In this document: piece by piece, positions 1-8,437 of the stretch
How the letters are laid out: each line of letters begins with the position of its first letter
Position numbering within the stretch: position 1 is the first letter of the stretch
Origin: Treponema sp.
GTDB lineage: Bacteria; Spirochaetota; Spirochaetia; Treponematales; Breznakiellaceae
Length of the DNA stretch: 37,311 nucleotides
Assembly (NCBI GenBank): GCA_031279205.1
Contig: JAITIX010000077.1
Span: 1 to 37,311, forward strand
Direction of reading: 5' to 3'
Translations under genes and position numbers: made by a program
The notes under the pieces: model-generated
Told to the model about the DNA's origin: nothing
Database searches by the model: none
Seen by the model: the letters and a program-made list of their open reading frames with translations, nothing else

Positions 1-62
1 GCTTCTATGCTGTCCGGCAGTAATATGATTTGATCGCGGCTTTCTCCGGTGATGAATTCCAT
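1..62 (-). CDS. Probable IS1182-type transposase, N-terminus only (cut by window edge)
   Basis: An ATG on the minus strand at 62 opens a frame that runs off the left edge without a stop, giving about 20 residues (MEFITGESRDQ, then IILLPDSIE). The spacing of Phe-Ile, Gly, Arg-x-Gln and Leu-Pro-x-Ser-Ile/Leu resembles the start of IS1182-like DDE transposases. No ribosome binding site is obvious upstream. Only the first residues can be seen, so neither the family nor intactness can be settled here. It would lie downstream of the acs operon and on the same strand. Confidence 0.45.
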   Translation of the reverse strand, partial: MEFITGESRDQIILLPDSIE

Positions 63-120
63 GTCGGTATTTTACTGGTTTGACGCGGTTGCTTCTAGAC
101 TTTTGACACAGTCTGCCCCT

Positions 121-165
121 CACACCAGTCGGTGTATCGCCCTCACACCAGTCGGTGTATCGCCC
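121..165. repeat. Two-copy 23-bp repeat with palindromic core
   Basis: Two identical copies start at 121 and 144 (the second ends one base early). Each contains ACACC-AGTC-GGTGT, a 5-bp inverted repeat around a 4-bp centre, followed by ATCGCCC. A degraded relative may precede it (ACACAGTCTGCCCCT, ending at 120). The layout resembles the larger arrays elsewhere in the window. Confidence 0.75.
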
Positions 166-251
166 ATGTGGGTGTATGGCACTGTAACAGGTGTCTGCGT
201 GGGTCTCTCAAAACGAGTTTGGGTCAGAATAGAACTGGTTCGGCTTTGAGC

Positions 252-287
252 AAAAAACGTTCCCCTCACCGGAAGTCCGGCAAGGGG
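252..287 (-). terminator. Rho-independent terminator of the acs operon
   Basis: Read on the minus strand just after acsE, TCCCCTTGCCGG and CCGGTGAGGGGA form a long hairpin with an ACTT loop region and small internal mismatches. It is followed by ACG and a run of six T. It sits 8 bp past the acsE stop codon, which fits the end of the whole cooS-to-acsE transcript. Confidence 0.8.
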
Positions 288-294
288 ATTTTTC

Positions 295-1080
295 CTAAAG
301 GTCCAGATAGGAATCTGCGTAGAGGGTTTGGTTCATAATAATGTCGGCCGACTTGATGGTTTCCATCATCCGCGGGCTACAGGGGTTTACGATGGCGGAA
401 CTCAGACCACACGCAATGCACATGGCAATCAGGACGGAATCCATGATGGGACGGATGTTTTTAGGCATCATGTTTGAGGCGTTAGAGAGGCCGCACACGG
501 AGTTGAACCCCATGTCTTTAAGCTGGCGGATGAAGTCGAGCATTTCGGTCTGTTTTTCCTGCATCCCCTTGATAACAAGGCACAGGGGATCAAACCACAT
601 ATCCTCCGCCTCCATGCCCAGAGACAGTCCGCGTTCCAGCATCTCCTGACAAAAAGCCATGCGTTCCTCGTTATCCTTTGGAACCCCGTGCTTTGAGCAG
701 AGAGAAATGATGATGGCGTCGTTTGCCGCCGCGAGATCGATGTTGGAAATACGATCCCCCGCATCTGCGGAATTGATGAGGGGCTTGCCTCGCGAGCGGT
801 TATACACGGAAATGCCCGCCTCAATAGCCTTTTTATTGGCTGTATCCAGAGAGAGCGGGATATTATCGCAATTCTCCTGAAGCAGCTTTACCGCCCATTT
901 CATCAGCTCTTCCCCGTCTTTTTCCGCAGGGCCGATATTCACGTCCAGATACGCGGCTCCAGCGTCAATCTGTTCCTTTGCCCGCTGAAGAATGGGCGCA
1001 GGATCACGAGCCGCCATTGCGGTGCGGATTGCCGGCGAGATGCAGTGGATACGTTCTCCAATAACAACAAATTTACCCAT
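295..1080 (-). CDS. acsE: Methyltetrahydrofolate:corrinoid/iron-sulfur protein methyltransferase AcsE
   Basis: Transfers the methyl group of 5-methyl-H4folate to the cobalt of the corrinoid iron-sulfur protein (AcsCD), the step that links the methyl and carbonyl branches of the Wood-Ljungdahl pathway. The 261-residue protein is a full-length single-domain pterin-binding TIM barrel. Pterin-site residues of the family are visible: Asp79 in SLDT, Asn103 in LINS, Asp164 in FDPL and Asn200 in GLSNAS. The ATG at 1080 follows GGAGGAG at good spacing. It is the last gene of the operon, 32 bp after acsC, and is followed by a terminator. A second, divergent member of the same superfamily lies at 8438-9247. 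Assignment rests on motif match and on the neighbouring CFeSP genes. Confidence 0.96.
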   Translation of the reverse strand: MGKFVVIGERIHCISPAIRTAMAARDPAPILQRAKEQIDAGAAYLDVNIGPAEKDGEELMKWAVKLLQENCDNIPLSLDTANKKAIEAGISVYNRSRGKPLINSADAGDRISNIDLAAANDAIIISLCSKHGVPKDNEERMAFCQEMLERGLSLGMEAEDMWFDPLCLVIKGMQEKQTEMLDFIRQLKDMGFNSVCGLSNASNMMPKNIRPIMDSVLIAMCIACGLSSAIVNPCSPRMMETIKSADIIMNQTLYADSYLDL

Positions 1081-1112
1081 ATTGGGACTCCTCCTATAAA
1101 ATGATTCCTATT

Positions 1113-2444
1113 TCAAACTTTGAGTTCCTTGAGAAATTTAACTACTCCGACCGCTTCGTTGGGGGCAACGAGGATTGTCCAACCCGGCAGACTTTCCTCA
1201 AGTTCGCCCTTGAGTACGGCGATTTTGCCGGGGATGATCAGGTTGCGGTTCTTTATCTTGCCATTAATGTTCTCTTCCTTAAAGAAGCGCGCCAGAGAAC
1301 TGGCGGACAGCTTGCCCGCAGCCCAGGCGGTGAGTACCGAATAGCCGCCAGCATCAGAGATGAGCAGATTCACTGGCACCCCGGAACGTTCTAGTTCCCC
1401 GGAAACAATGAAGTAGGTCAGGGCGAAATCCACTGTGGTTGCGCAGATGGCGTTTTCGTCGGCGCCGTTGATGGGATAGATGCCCGGTTCGACCTTCATG
1501 GGTTTTTGGGGATCAGTAAAGATATTCTGCCGGAGTCCGTAAAGGGGCAGTGCCTGAGCATAGTCCATGGCGTCCAGAACAATGATGGAACCGTACTTCA
1601 TTGTAAAGAGGGTTGCCAGGGCGAGCTGGGCTGTTTTATTTTCCGGCACGAGTTTTGCCACGTTTACCAGAACAGGATAGCCAAAGCTACGGTCCCCATC
1701 TTTGAGGCTTGCCCGTCTGATCTGCACGGCATTGGCAAAGGCGTCTTTTACCGAAGCGCTTCCCGCGTCGATGATGAGGTTTTTGTTCCCCAAGCCTTCC
1801 AGAGCCTTAACCGTATCGTAGATGGCGTCAAGGTTCGCACCGGTAACTCCCAGAACGACTCCGGCTTTGGACGCAATGGCGCAGAACTCTTTGTAATTGG
1901 ATTCGTTAGCGCCGTTGAGGATGGGCTTTGCGTCTTTGGTAAGCGCCAGCGCAGCAGCAGCGGCCTCCGCGTCATTAACCTCCAGAATAAGGATGCGTCC
2001 CGCGCTACTGGCTTTTTGCACTGCGGCTAAGAAAGCCTCCTTGTCCCCTTTGTATTCAACATTGATGAGTTCCACATACATCCGCTCGCCGATGCGTTCA
2101 TAATCCACCTTGAGAATCTCCGGCAGCTTTTTATCAATGTTGTCGGGGCAGACGCTTACGGCATAGAGGCTCTTTGAAACGAAAGTTTTGTCATGCCGGA
2201 AGAGTACCGTTTCCCCACCCAAGGTGTATTCGCCTTTTCCCGCGCCTATTTTGATGCCCTTCATGGGCGGCGCTGTTGCTTCGCCCAGAGTTGACAGGGC
2301 TTCTGCAGACAGATGGGGACATTTTTCCAGCGGGATGCTGCCTTGCGCCACTTTCATGGAAAAAGCCATGCAGGTGGGATTCCCACATTGTTTACAATTT
2401 GTTCTTGGGGTTAGCTTGAATATATCCAATCCTTTAAGAGCCAT
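1113..2444 (-). CDS. acsC: Corrinoid/iron-sulfur protein large subunit AcsC
   Basis: Large subunit of the CFeSP, the cytoplasmic methyl carrier between AcsE and acetyl-CoA synthase. At 443 residues it is full length. The N-terminal [4Fe-4S] domain shows Cys17-x2-Cys20-x4-Cys25-x16-Cys42 (NCKQCGNPTC then KCP), the cluster that reduces cob(II)amide. A TIM-barrel region follows, then a C-terminal B12-binding domain (roughly residues 320-443, including LLISDAGGYSVLTAW). The ATG at 2444 is preceded by AAGGAG. It lies 18 bp after acsD and 32 bp before acsE, so it is co-transcribed. Its Co(II) form is presumably reactivated by AcsV, encoded at 10869-12785. Confidence 0.96.
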   Translation of the reverse strand: MALKGLDIFKLTPRTNCKQCGNPTCMAFSMKVAQGSIPLEKCPHLSAEALSTLGEATAPPMKGIKIGAGKGEYTLGGETVLFRHDKTFVSKSLYAVSVCPDNIDKKLPEILKVDYERIGERMYVELINVEYKGDKEAFLAAVQKASSAGRILILEVNDAEAAAAALALTKDAKPILNGANESNYKEFCAIASKAGVVLGVTGANLDAIYDTVKALEGLGNKNLIIDAGSASVKDAFANAVQIRRASLKDGDRSFGYPVLVNVAKLVPENKTAQLALATLFTMKYGSIIVLDAMDYAQALPLYGLRQNIFTDPQKPMKVEPGIYPINGADENAICATTVDFALTYFIVSGELERSGVPVNLLISDAGGYSVLTAWAAGKLSASSLARFFKEENINGKIKNRNLIIPGKIAVLKGELEESLPGWTILVAPNEAVGVVKFLKELKV

Positions 2445-2462
2445 GGTTTACTCCTTGTTTGA

Positions 2463-3404
2463 TCATATCAGGTCAGCTATTAGTCTTGAGACCTCTGCCA
2501 CGGAAGTAGGGTGCCGCAGGATTACCGCGTTGGAACCGGCTGCTAGAGAAGCCACAGCAGTAGCAATTTCCATATTGATACCCCGCTGTTCCACTGGTCC
2601 CCAGCCCGGGAAATCCTCTTCGCTCACCACTGATTCCTTGACCGACCATGCTTCCTGAGCTACTGGGCTAATGATGGGCATCTGGAGCATGGTATCGTTC
2701 TGGGCGAGTGCTGCGCCTTTGACCCGCTCTATGGTGGAGGCGACATACTCAAACCCATAACCGGCGGCGGCGGAACCGAGGTTCATCACCACGTTTTCTC
2801 CGGCTACTCCTATTTGAGAAATGAGTACGTTTAACTGCTTCGCCAAGTTGATGTCCACTGAGGATTCGGCGCTTATCTTTTGTCCGTAAGCCTGAACCGC
2901 GGCAACGGCGATGGACTTATAGTTGTCCTCTTTTGCGGACATGAGCAGTACGTTTTTTCCTTGAAGGGCTTCGGCAATCTTCGGCAGGAGTTTCTTGTCC
3001 TTCTCTGCATTTCCGCTCCCTCTGATTACCAGCGGCAGGCTGACCTTTTCAGCCACTGCTTTACAGAGGGCTACGGAATCCTCAATGGAGGCATTGCTTC
3101 CACTAGGGTCAGCGCTGTCGAGGACTAGGCTGATGAAGCTGACCCCGGGCAGGGTGCAGGCGCGATCCACGGCATCGCTGATGCTTTCCGCGCCAGCGTA
3201 AAAGTCGGCGATGCCGGGTAACTGCCTGTCGGGTCCCATGTCCGAGATTTCAAGACCTACGCGAGGAGGGTTCTTGAAAGAACCATCGAAGCTATACAAA
3301 GGAAGCAAGTTTTCACCGCCCAGGGTAAGGGCTGTGTCGCCTGTACCGATTACCACTTCTTTTATAGTGGCGGAAAATTTTTGGGGGACTTGCTTAAAGG
3401 GCAT
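2463..3404 (-). CDS. acsD: Corrinoid/iron-sulfur protein small subunit AcsD
   Basis: Small subunit of the CFeSP heterodimer, which with AcsC holds the corrinoid and docks the methyltransferase. The 313-residue protein begins MPFKQVPQKFSATIKEVVIG and contains the TLGGENLLPLYSFDG segment seen in this family and, in related form, in AcsC (YTLGGETVLFRHD), reflecting the common TIM-barrel ancestry of the two subunits. No iron-sulfur cysteine motif is present, as expected. The start at 3404 has AGGAG 6 bp upstream. It lies 25 bp after acsB and 18 bp before acsC. Confidence 0.95.
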   Translation of the reverse strand: MPFKQVPQKFSATIKEVVIGTGDTALTLGGENLLPLYSFDGSFKNPPRVGLEISDMGPDRQLPGIADFYAGAESISDAVDRACTLPGVSFISLVLDSADPSGSNASIEDSVALCKAVAEKVSLPLVIRGSGNAEKDKKLLPKIAEALQGKNVLLMSAKEDNYKSIAVAAVQAYGQKISAESSVDINLAKQLNVLISQIGVAGENVVMNLGSAAAGYGFEYVASTIERVKGAALAQNDTMLQMPIISPVAQEAWSVKESVVSEEDFPGWGPVEQRGINMEIATAVASLAAGSNAVILRHPTSVAEVSRLIADLI

Positions 3405-3429
3405 AACAAACTCCTTTCTCTTAAATAAC

Positions 3430-5559
3430 CTAAATCAAAGGCTCTAGGCTCAGGACAGGGTGGTTCTTCTCACCCAGATAGGTGGCAAGGGTTTCAACAT
3501 CCTCGGCAATGGTCTCGTCGGCGATGAGGTCGGTAAAGTCCTCCACCCCGTAGAGTTCCTGTGCGGTTTTATTGAGCCTTGTACAAACGAGTTCCTTCAG
3601 CGCCTTGGGCATCCACACGATTCGGGCGGAACCGCCGTCGGCTTTCATGAACTTTTTGGAAGCAATAAAATGCTTACCATGTCCCATGAAGCCTGGGGTC
3701 TGCACTCCTCCGCCGGTCATGGAAGCCATTTCGGAGAAGGTCATGCCCAAAGGAGTCATGCCCGTGTGTTCCCGGTTCACGATAACCACCCCGCCGGTCA
3801 TAGGCTCAATGCCGCAGATGCACTCAAAACAGCCGCAACTGGTCATGGGGTCCTGCATGATCGAGTAGAGGGATACCTGTTCCAGTGAACCGTGGGAACC
3901 CTGTTTAACCGCCTCATTCACGTCTTCCCATATCCCGACGTTTTCATCTATCACCCGCTCTTTGGTAACCACTTGGCAGGGACCGTTGGGGTCAAGCTCA
4001 TTGGTGGCTTTTGCGTCAAGCCATGAGACAGCGCCGCACAGTCCGAGTCGTTCCGGGGTAACAATGCAGACATGGGCTGGGGAGAAGGACTGGCAGAGGA
4101 TGCAGTTATAGAAGATGGGAACACTTTCATCGGTTAAGGATACGAGCCGGGCGTCGCGTGCATCATATACCTTATTCGCCGCAGCCCGGAGTTCCTTGAG
4201 CTGTTCCGGTATGGTGTATATCTTCACCTGGCATTTATCCACCACGCTTTCATAATCGTTTTTTACCTTTGCGTAGAGTACTTCGCCGATGTGTTTTGCC
4301 CTGAAACCCGCCTCAAAAGCGGTCTTGCTCACCCGTATACGGATAAGGTCCCGCTGACCTGTGTGCATGACTCCCTCGACGCAGTTGAGGAAGTTATGAA
4401 ATCGGCGCTCAAAAACAGACTCAAAGTCGGACTGCATGTTTTTGCCTGCCACCTCAACAATATAGCCCAGGGCAAAGCGGCTACCCGGTTTCACTGAATC
4501 AATATCAGATCCAATGAGTTCTATGGCATGGTCTTCTATCTCGCTGCTTTCTCGTGTCTGCACCAACTCAAAGCAATCCAGCCGGGAACCGTCAATGTCT
4601 ACCTGCATATCGTTTCGGCGGATGATCTCTCCCTCAAAGGCAGTGGAGAAGGCTACAGGAATATCGATCTTCGTTACTTTAATCTTGATATCCCGTGCCT
4701 CAAGAGAAGTCTCGATAAAGTCTTGGGAGTTTTCTTGAATGATGAGGCTTTTGGGAACCCGCCACATATCCTTGGTATCATTGGTAATCACGGGAAAGCC
4801 CATAGCAATGGCTCCAGCGCCGGCACCGACTACAATATCGCTTACCGGATCAAAGGCGTTCACAAAAGCCCGGATACGCTGAAAGGTATACAGGTCAAGT
4901 TCTTCACGGTCTCCAGGCTGAACAGCGCCGAAGATCATGGCCGCGCGGTTTACAAAGGATATGATATGGGACACACACCATATCTCAGGACCCACCGGCA
5001 CGACTCGGACTGGGAAGCCCATACTCAGGTTCATCCGTTTCGCCTGATCGATAATACCGCCGATGAGGAAGACGAAGATCGCCCGCGACTGGTAGCCCTT
5101 GATAAGTTCCACCGCCTCCTTGTCCGAAGGAGCGGGACCAATGATAACCACAAAACCCGGAAGATCGCCGGTAACCAAAGGAACCCCCAGTTCCCGAACT
5201 TCCGCGTCGGAAAGATGCCCGTGGTAATCGGTTCCGTAGGGTTCCGGGCTGCGGACGTATTTACAAGCCTCAATAACCTCCGCGGCGAGGAAGGTTCCGA
5301 ATCCAGACTTAAAGACATCCGCCAGACGATTCCCATGGGGCATCCAGGCTTTTACTTCAGAGAAAGCCGCTTTGAGGTCGCCCAGCGTGAAAATTTTCTT
5401 TGCAAGATATGCCAAATGATTAGCCAAAAAATAGCCCGTATTCGGCATATTAAGCGGGGCAGATTCGCCTAAGTCCGCCACAGTATTGTTCAGGGTCGTT
5501 TCCGCGAGTGCATACATCTCGTCAACCCCATCAAAAACACGATTGAAAAGCAACTTCAT
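3430..5559 (-). CDS. acsB: CO dehydrogenase/acetyl-CoA synthase, acetyl-CoA synthase subunit AcsB
   Basis: Condenses CO, the methyl group from CFeSP and CoA into acetyl-CoA at the Ni-Ni-[4Fe-4S] A-cluster. The 709 residues are close to the usual bacterial length of about 730. The A-cluster ligands are all visible: Cys486, Cys489, Cys498 and Cys508 bind the [4Fe-4S] cube, and the Cys575-Gly576-Cys577 tripeptide binds the distal nickel. The offsets (+3, +12, +22, +89) match those of the Moorella thermoacetica enzyme. The N-terminal half holds the region that binds CODH. The ATG at 5559 overlaps the cooC stop in an ATGA arrangement, implying translational coupling with the maturation factor. Confidence 0.97.
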   Translation of the reverse strand: MKLLFNRVFDGVDEMYALAETTLNNTVADLGESAPLNMPNTGYFLANHLAYLAKKIFTLGDLKAAFSEVKAWMPHGNRLADVFKSGFGTFLAAEVIEACKYVRSPEPYGTDYHGHLSDAEVRELGVPLVTGDLPGFVVIIGPAPSDKEAVELIKGYQSRAIFVFLIGGIIDQAKRMNLSMGFPVRVVPVGPEIWCVSHIISFVNRAAMIFGAVQPGDREELDLYTFQRIRAFVNAFDPVSDIVVGAGAGAIAMGFPVITNDTKDMWRVPKSLIIQENSQDFIETSLEARDIKIKVTKIDIPVAFSTAFEGEIIRRNDMQVDIDGSRLDCFELVQTRESSEIEDHAIELIGSDIDSVKPGSRFALGYIVEVAGKNMQSDFESVFERRFHNFLNCVEGVMHTGQRDLIRIRVSKTAFEAGFRAKHIGEVLYAKVKNDYESVVDKCQVKIYTIPEQLKELRAAANKVYDARDARLVSLTDESVPIFYNCILCQSFSPAHVCIVTPERLGLCGAVSWLDAKATNELDPNGPCQVVTKERVIDENVGIWEDVNEAVKQGSHGSLEQVSLYSIMQDPMTSCGCFECICGIEPMTGGVVIVNREHTGMTPLGMTFSEMASMTGGGVQTPGFMGHGKHFIASKKFMKADGGSARIVWMPKALKELVCTRLNKTAQELYGVEDFTDLIADETIAEDVETLATYLGEKNHPVLSLEPLI

Positions 5560-6341
5560 CGAACCTCTTCCTCTATGAAATCTATACGTTCCTTGATTTT
5601 CCGAATCTCTTCTCTGGCACCTACGCTGGTATCAAAGGGAGCCAAGCCATGGCGGTCGGCGGCAACTATCCCTTCGTTATAATGAATGAAACCGAGCAGC
5701 CCTGCTTCGTCGAGTCGGGTTTTCAGGAACTCCTCATCAGCAATTCCCTGTACTTTGTTCGCCACAACGCTTACCTTTCGGATGCCGAGATCGGCTGCTA
5801 AGGGCTTCAGTTTGAAAAAAGTCTGAACGCTCCGTTCTCCAGGTTCGACCACCACGATAAAGCGGTCAACCATACCTGCGGTTCCCCGCCCCAGGTGTTC
5901 AAGCCCAGCCTCCATATCCATAATAACCACTTCCTCACGGGCAATGACCAAGTGGGAAATGACCCGTTTAAGCATCACGTGTTCAGGACATACGCACCCG
6001 CCCCCGCCGGTTTCCACAGTCCCCATGACCAGGAGCTTTACCCCGTACTTCTCAAAGGAAAACCGGTCTGGTATATCGTCCACACGGGGATTGATCTTAA
6101 AGAACCGCCCGTAACCATCGTTGTCCGAGCCAGTGCGCTCGGCAATAAGGCCTTTCATTTTAGAAATCGGGATAATGTCCTGCACTTCCGCTTGGGTAAA
6201 ACCCAAGGCGCCCCCCAAGTTTGCGTCCGGGTCTACATCCACTGCCAGAACTTTTCTTCCTTCTTCCGCATAAAGCCGGGCAAGCACGGCTGCAAGAGTT
6301 GTTTTGCCAACTCCACCCTTGCCGGTAATGGCGATTTTCAT
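5556..6341 (-). CDS. cooC: CODH/ACS nickel maturation ATPase CooC (AcsF)
   Basis: A 261-residue MinD/SIMIBI-class P-loop ATPase that assists nickel insertion into CODH and/or ACS. The N-terminus MKIAITGKGGVGKTT is a deviant Walker A motif. VDVDPDANLGGALG follows as the A' region. Cys116-Val-Cys118 (GGGCVCPEH) matches the Cys-x-Cys pair that binds metal at the dimer interface in characterised CooC. The gene sits 13 bp after cooS and overlaps acsB by 4 bp. A second CooC-like gene at 12782-13555 is only distantly similar. Whether this copy serves CooS, AcsB or both cannot be told from sequence. Confidence 0.93.
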   Translation of the reverse strand: MKIAITGKGGVGKTTLAAVLARLYAEEGRKVLAVDVDPDANLGGALGFTQAEVQDIIPISKMKGLIAERTGSDNDGYGRFFKINPRVDDIPDRFSFEKYGVKLLVMGTVETGGGGCVCPEHVMLKRVISHLVIAREEVVIMDMEAGLEHLGRGTAGMVDRFIVVVEPGERSVQTFFKLKPLAADLGIRKVSVVANKVQGIADEEFLKTRLDEAGLLGFIHYNEGIVAADRHGLAPFDTSVGAREEIRKIKERIDFIEEEVR

Positions 6342-6354
6342 AAGTGCCGGCGTC

Positions 6355-8250
6355 CTATATTCCCAAAGCAGTTCGTTTTGCTTCGATACCGCTGATGATG
6401 TTTGTTACCAATTCGTGAGGGTCCTTGTTGATGATGAATCCTCCGCCAGTGATCTTCCGGGTGCCTTGGGTAATGAGTTCCATCATTTGGGAACTGCCCT
6501 TAACCTGAGGTTCTATCCCCAAGTAGACATCCAAGCCGGTGGATACCACGTAATTGGCAATAGAAACCGCCTTTTCGCTCATCCATTCCGGGGCGCAGCC
6601 AACCACCGGTATTTGAGTGGTATCCACACCCCAGTCGCGGGCAATCCCGTTTGCCAAGAGCATCATACGACTGATGTCTACACAAGCGCCCATGTGAAGG
6701 ATGGGCGGGATGTTTACCAAATCGCAGACCCGCCGCAAGCCCGCGCCACAGAGATACTTGGCGTCCTTTTGGAGAAGTCCCGCTTTAGTGGCGACTTGAG
6801 CGGCGCAACCAGTGGCAACGATGAGGATGTCGTTCTTCAACAGTTCCTTCATGATCTCGAAGTGGGAATAGTCCGGTCTCACCCGCGGGTTATTACAGCC
6901 CACAATGGCAACAGCCCCGCGCAACACGCCGGCTTTTATCGCGTCAATCGCCGGCCGGTAAGAACCAAATTCGTCCACATGACTGTTGGTAACCCCATCA
7001 AGGTGTTTGATAATCTGCTCGCAGGGATAGCCTACTGTGGCGGTTTGCTTGTGTTCAGGGATGAATACCCGCGATGGCTCCCGCTTTTGATAGTTATCCA
7101 CCGCCATTCTCACCAAGTCCTTAGCCTGTTCAAAGGCTGTCTCCGGCTTAAACTCCACATACAGAGAACCAGGGATGCGGGCAATTGGAGAACTGGTAAC
7201 AAACTTCGTATGAAAACATTCGCTTAAAGAAGACAGAGACGGAAATATACACTGAACATCCACGCACATCATCTCAACAGCGCCGGTAAGAATCGCGTTT
7301 TCCTGTTGCAGGAAATTTCCCGCCATCCGCACCCCATGACGCATGGCAATCTCGTTGGCAGTACAGCAAAGACCAACCACATTGATCCCCTTGGAACCCT
7401 TGCTCCTGGAGTAATCCACCAACTCCTTTACTTCAGCGGCAGTTACCACCATCTCGGAAAAAGCCGGATCATGGCCGTGTACCACGATATTAACCATGTC
7501 TTTCTCCAAAACCCCCAGATTCCCTTCGGTGTTCCATACCGTAGGGGTTCCAAAAAGAATGTCGGTAATCTCCGTACCCAGCATGGAACCGCCCCAGCCG
7601 TTGGACAAGCTGGTTCTGAGTCCCTGGCGCACCAGAGCTTCGGCATCGGCGGTATTTCCCATGTGGGTCATGTGGAGGGAGGTGGCGATTTCTCGGTCTA
7701 TGGCGCGGGGTTCTATGCCCTGATCATGCCACACCTTCTGCCGCGCAGGGATAGCCCGCTTAATGAAACGCTGGGTGCCAGCAATCTTCCCAAACTCATG
7801 GAGCCCAGTCTCGGCAACCTCATGGGCAATATCGTAAACATCCCGGCCTTCGGTAGGAATTTCCCATTCCTGCGCCAGGCGGATAAGTTTTTGCTCATCC
7901 CTGACGCGGTAGTTTCCCTCTGGACTTGAACCAAGAAGGACATGGAGGATTTCCCGCGCGTGGTCTGAGTGGGCTGAAGTTCCCGCCGCGATGGTTCTGA
8001 GATAGTTGCGCCCCGCGATAGCATGAGCGTCAGCGCCGCAAATGCCCCGTGAAGCCTTGGGAGTAATCCGGCAGGGTCCCATGGAACAGTTTTTACAGCA
8101 AATGCCGTCTTCTCCAAACCTGCAATGGGGAGTCTGGTTTTTGTTGCGATCCTCCCACGTTTCCGCGCATACCGCGCAGGCGTTTGCTTTAAGTTTGGCA
8201 GTATCCGCCTCCATCTGCTCAATAGTTGTAACATTTTCAAGGATTTTCAA
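6355..8250 (-). CDS. cooS: Anaerobic Ni carbon-monoxide dehydrogenase catalytic subunit (CooS/AcsA)
   Basis: Catalyses reversible CO2 reduction to CO and supplies CO to AcsB. B/D-cluster cysteines are present near the N-terminus (HCRFGEDGICC, KNCSMGPCR, GICGAD). C-cluster ligands are recognisable in order: His of VHGHDPAFSEM, Cys of GLCCTANE, Cys of VDVQCIF, Cys of VGCNNPRV, Cys of TGCAAQ and Cys of GACVDIS. I start at the TTG at 8250 (MKILENVTTIEQ) because AAGGAG lies 7 bp before it. An ATG at 8283 would add 11 residues but has no good ribosome binding site. From 8250 the protein has 631 residues. It is the first gene of the operon. Confidence 0.96.
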   Translation of the reverse strand: MKILENVTTIEQMEADTAKLKANACAVCAETWEDRNKNQTPHCRFGEDGICCKNCSMGPCRITPKASRGICGADAHAIAGRNYLRTIAAGTSAHSDHAREILHVLLGSSPEGNYRVRDEQKLIRLAQEWEIPTEGRDVYDIAHEVAETGLHEFGKIAGTQRFIKRAIPARQKVWHDQGIEPRAIDREIATSLHMTHMGNTADAEALVRQGLRTSLSNGWGGSMLGTEITDILFGTPTVWNTEGNLGVLEKDMVNIVVHGHDPAFSEMVVTAAEVKELVDYSRSKGSKGINVVGLCCTANEIAMRHGVRMAGNFLQQENAILTGAVEMMCVDVQCIFPSLSSLSECFHTKFVTSSPIARIPGSLYVEFKPETAFEQAKDLVRMAVDNYQKREPSRVFIPEHKQTATVGYPCEQIIKHLDGVTNSHVDEFGSYRPAIDAIKAGVLRGAVAIVGCNNPRVRPDYSHFEIMKELLKNDILIVATGCAAQVATKAGLLQKDAKYLCGAGLRRVCDLVNIPPILHMGACVDISRMMLLANGIARDWGVDTTQIPVVGCAPEWMSEKAVSIANYVVSTGLDVYLGIEPQVKGSSQMMELITQGTRKITGGGFIINKDPHELVTNIISGIEAKRTALGI

Positions 8251-8437
8251 AACCCAACTCCTTACATTGATGTTCTTAATCATAAATGGTCTTACAATTT
8301 ATTCCTTAATTCCTTTGCCAATAATTAGAACTATGTTGTCAAGTTTCCCGATACGTTTGTTTTCCAGTCTCAAATTGCTTGACAGGATAAATAAAGAGGA
8401 TTGATCATACTTTCGATTAACTATCAAGAGGTAAATG
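8251..8437. promoter_or_regulatory. Divergent control region between the acs operon and the second methyltransferase
   Basis: This AT-rich gap separates two divergent transcription units and must carry both promoters. A TTGACA box occurs on each strand (plus strand 8379-8384; minus strand 8342-8337). Neither has a convincing -10 box 16-18 bp away, so the exact promoters are not assigned. Confidence 0.4.

Larger units (their letters stand above)
63..294. other. Intergenic region downstream of acsE
   Basis: This stretch holds the acsE terminator (252-287), a two-copy 23-bp repeat (121-165) and no convincing gene. Two short frames cross the repeat but lack ribosome binding sites and recognisable protein sequence. 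Confidence 0.6.

Noticed and set aside
4528-5472. 314-residue plus-strand frame
   Set aside because: It lies entirely within acsB on the opposite strand, with no recognisable motif; acsB is certain.
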